This document shows, one piece after another, positions 63,126 to 64,000 of a stretch of DNA of 64,000 nt (positions are counted from its first letter, which is position 1; every line of letters starts with the position of its first letter). The stretch comes from Gordonia tangerina (GTDB lineage: Bacteria; Actinomycetota; Actinomycetes; Mycobacteriales; Mycobacteriaceae), in NCBI RefSeq assembly GCF_021556435.1, contig NZ_JAKGCU010000011.1:62001-126000 (forward strand), written 5' to 3'. The notes below the pieces were generated by a model. It made no database searches. It was not told where the DNA came from and saw only the letters and a program-made list of their open reading frames with translations. The position numbers and the translations under genes are program-made.

Positions 63126-64000
63126 GTGGAGCTCCGATCGTGGGTCGGGTGGTCTCGATACGGCTCCTCGCTGCGCTCGTCGCCTACTCGACCAGCGGAA
63201 GGATACGGGTCCCCGCCGCCGCCCACGGCACCAGCGGAAGGACACGGGTCCTCGCCGCCGCCCACGGCACCAGCGGAAGGACACGGGTCCTCGCCGCCGC
63301 CCACGGCACCAGCGGAGGGACTCGGCTCCTCGCTGCCGCCCACGTCACCGGCGGAGGGGTTCGGCTCCGCGACGACGTCGCGGGCGATGCGCAGATCCCA
63401 CGGGGTGGTGATCTTGAGGGCCAACGGGTCACCGGCGACGACGTGCACCGGGATGCCGCAGCGTTCGGCCAGGCCGGCGTCATCGGTGGCGAGACCGAGG
63501 TCGTCTGCGTGCGCGCGTTGCAGCGCATCGCGGGTGAAGCCCTGGGGCGTCTGGACCGCACGCAGCACCTCGCGCTCCACAGTCGCAACCACGCGTTCGG
63601 CACCGTCCACCGGATGAGGGTCGATGCGTTTGAGGGTGTCGGCAACCGGCAGACCGGGCACCACTGCCGGATGGCCCGCGCGAACGGCCGCGACTACTCG
63701 TTCGAACACACCTGGCGGGGTGAGAGGACGTGCGGCGTCATGGACGAGCACGATGTCGGCGGTACGCACAGCAGCAATGCCGGCACGGACCGAATCGGAT
63801 CGGTGTGCACCCCCGGCGACCACGACTGCCTCGGGCACGAGTCGCTGCGCAGTGTCGATCAACTCTGCCGGGACCACCACGACGACGGTGTCGGCAACGC
63901 CCGCATCGAGCACGCCGGCCACGCAGACCTCGAGGATCGTCCGGGCACCCAGTTCAACAAAGGCCTTGGGTACCGGCTCGCCAAGCCTGGTTCCGGACCC
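63122..64000 (-). CDS. ispD: 2-C-methyl-D-erythritol 4-phosphate cytidylyltransferase (5' end outside window)
   Basis: The first residues are beyond the window edge; 292 residues are visible, starting at [18 protein letters not shown], the CTP-binding loop. [25 protein letters not shown]-like [16 protein letters not shown] and [15 protein letters not shown] complete the catalytic domain, which ends about 75-85 residues before the stop. The rest is not family sequence. It consists of about five degenerate 13-residue repeats ([13 protein letters not shown] type) encoded by the 39-bp array, then a segment from a REP-like element. The enzyme joins CTP to MEP in the isoprenoid pathway. Confidence 0.94.
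   Translation of the reverse strand, partial: GSGTRLGEPVPKAFVELGARTILEVCVAGVLDAGVADTVVVVVPAELIDTAQRLVPEAVVVAGGAHRSDSVRAGIAAVRTADIVLVHDAARPLTPPGVFERVVAAVRAGHPAVVPGLPVADTLKRIDPHPVDGAERVVATVEREVLRAVQTPQGFTRDALQRAHADDLGLATDDAGLAERCGIPVHVVAGDPLALKITTPWDLRIARDVVAEPNPSAGDVGGSEEPSPSAGAVGGGEDPCPSAGAVGGGEDPCPSAGAVGGGGDPYPSAGRVGDERSEEPYRDHPTHDRSST
63148..63197. repeat. REP-like palindromic element in the ispD 3' end
   Basis: GGTGGTCTCGATACGGCTCC...GTCGCCTACTCGACCAGCGG: ends partly complementary, with a CTCGCTGCGCTCG centre. Elements of this form are dispersed in many actinobacterial genomes, usually between genes. Here it lies inside the coding frame, in the last 25 codons of ispD. Confidence 0.7.
63191..63385. 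repeat. 39-bp tandem repeat array encoding the IspD C-terminus
   Basis: Unit ACCAGCGGAAGGACACGGGT... (39 bp) repeats from 63191, 63230, 63269 and 63308, with a fifth degenerate unit at 63347. Units 2 and 3 are nearly identical. Being a multiple of three, each unit adds 13 in-frame residues. The unit resembles the neighbouring REP-like element (shared ATACGG, TCCTCGC and ACCAGCGG segments). Confidence 0.88.

Overview
The window is high-GC, densely coded actinobacterial DNA. It most resembles Mycobacteriales of the Gordonia type. Three observations support this: a mycothiol gene (mshA), a SenX3-RegX3 pair, and two blocks whose gene order follows Mycobacterium tuberculosis. The first block is 7.7-39 kb (homologues of Rv0486-Rv0513). 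The second is 60.2-64 kb (rlmB-cysS-ispF-ispD, Rv3579c-Rv3582c). An AlkB-rubredoxin fusion points to an alkane-degrading genus such as Gordonia. The genus is inferred; no 16S gene is present.

Layout. (1) 0-7.7 kb: accessory region with two DUF559-type nuclease-like genes, each bracketed by repeats, plus fatty-acid oxidation genes (a TetR-controlled acyl-CoA dehydrogenase and an acyl-CoA oxidase-like protein) and a GAF-ANTAR regulator. (2) 7.7-15.2 kb: minus-strand operon rex-hemA-hemC-hemD/cobA-hemB followed by three small membrane proteins; this couples tetrapyrrole synthesis to NADH/NAD+ sensing. (3) 15.3-32.8 kb: conserved core with glutaredoxin-like protein, SerB1-like phosphatase, acyltransferase, epimerase, a 33-residue ribosomal protein, a small DNA-binding protein, proC, Ppx/GppA, RegX3/SenX3 and phosphoglycerate mutase. 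(4) 32.9-39 kb: permease, AMP-binding ligase, YbjN protein and mshA. (5) 39-45.3 kb: oxygenase cluster with ferredoxin reductase, [3Fe-4S] ferredoxin, PucR regulator, AlkB-rubredoxin, cytochrome P450 and TetR. (6) 45.4-48.1 kb: ZnuACB-type zinc importer with a Zur-like box. (7) 48.3-56.6 kb: two secreted lipoproteins and a four-gene minus-strand operon encoding a BcsB-like protein, a polytopic protein, a GT2 synthase and a GT-C-like enzyme, probably making a surface polysaccharide. A GH5-like lipoprotein faces it tail to tail. (8) 56.8-64 kb: two esterases/hydrolases, a lone pxpA, then rlmB, cysS, ispF and a partial ispD.

The most unusual structure is non-coding. Two families of tandem repeats, each with a unit of about 21 bp, occupy intergenic gaps and gene ends. 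A 68-bp palindrome occurs twice around one nuclease-like gene. A repeat-derived 39-bp tandem array has become the C-terminus of IspD. Candidate operators are visible upstream of the acyl-CoA dehydrogenase, rex, alkB, the P450 gene and the zinc importer. No rRNA, tRNA, CRISPR array, transposase or phage gene was recognised.
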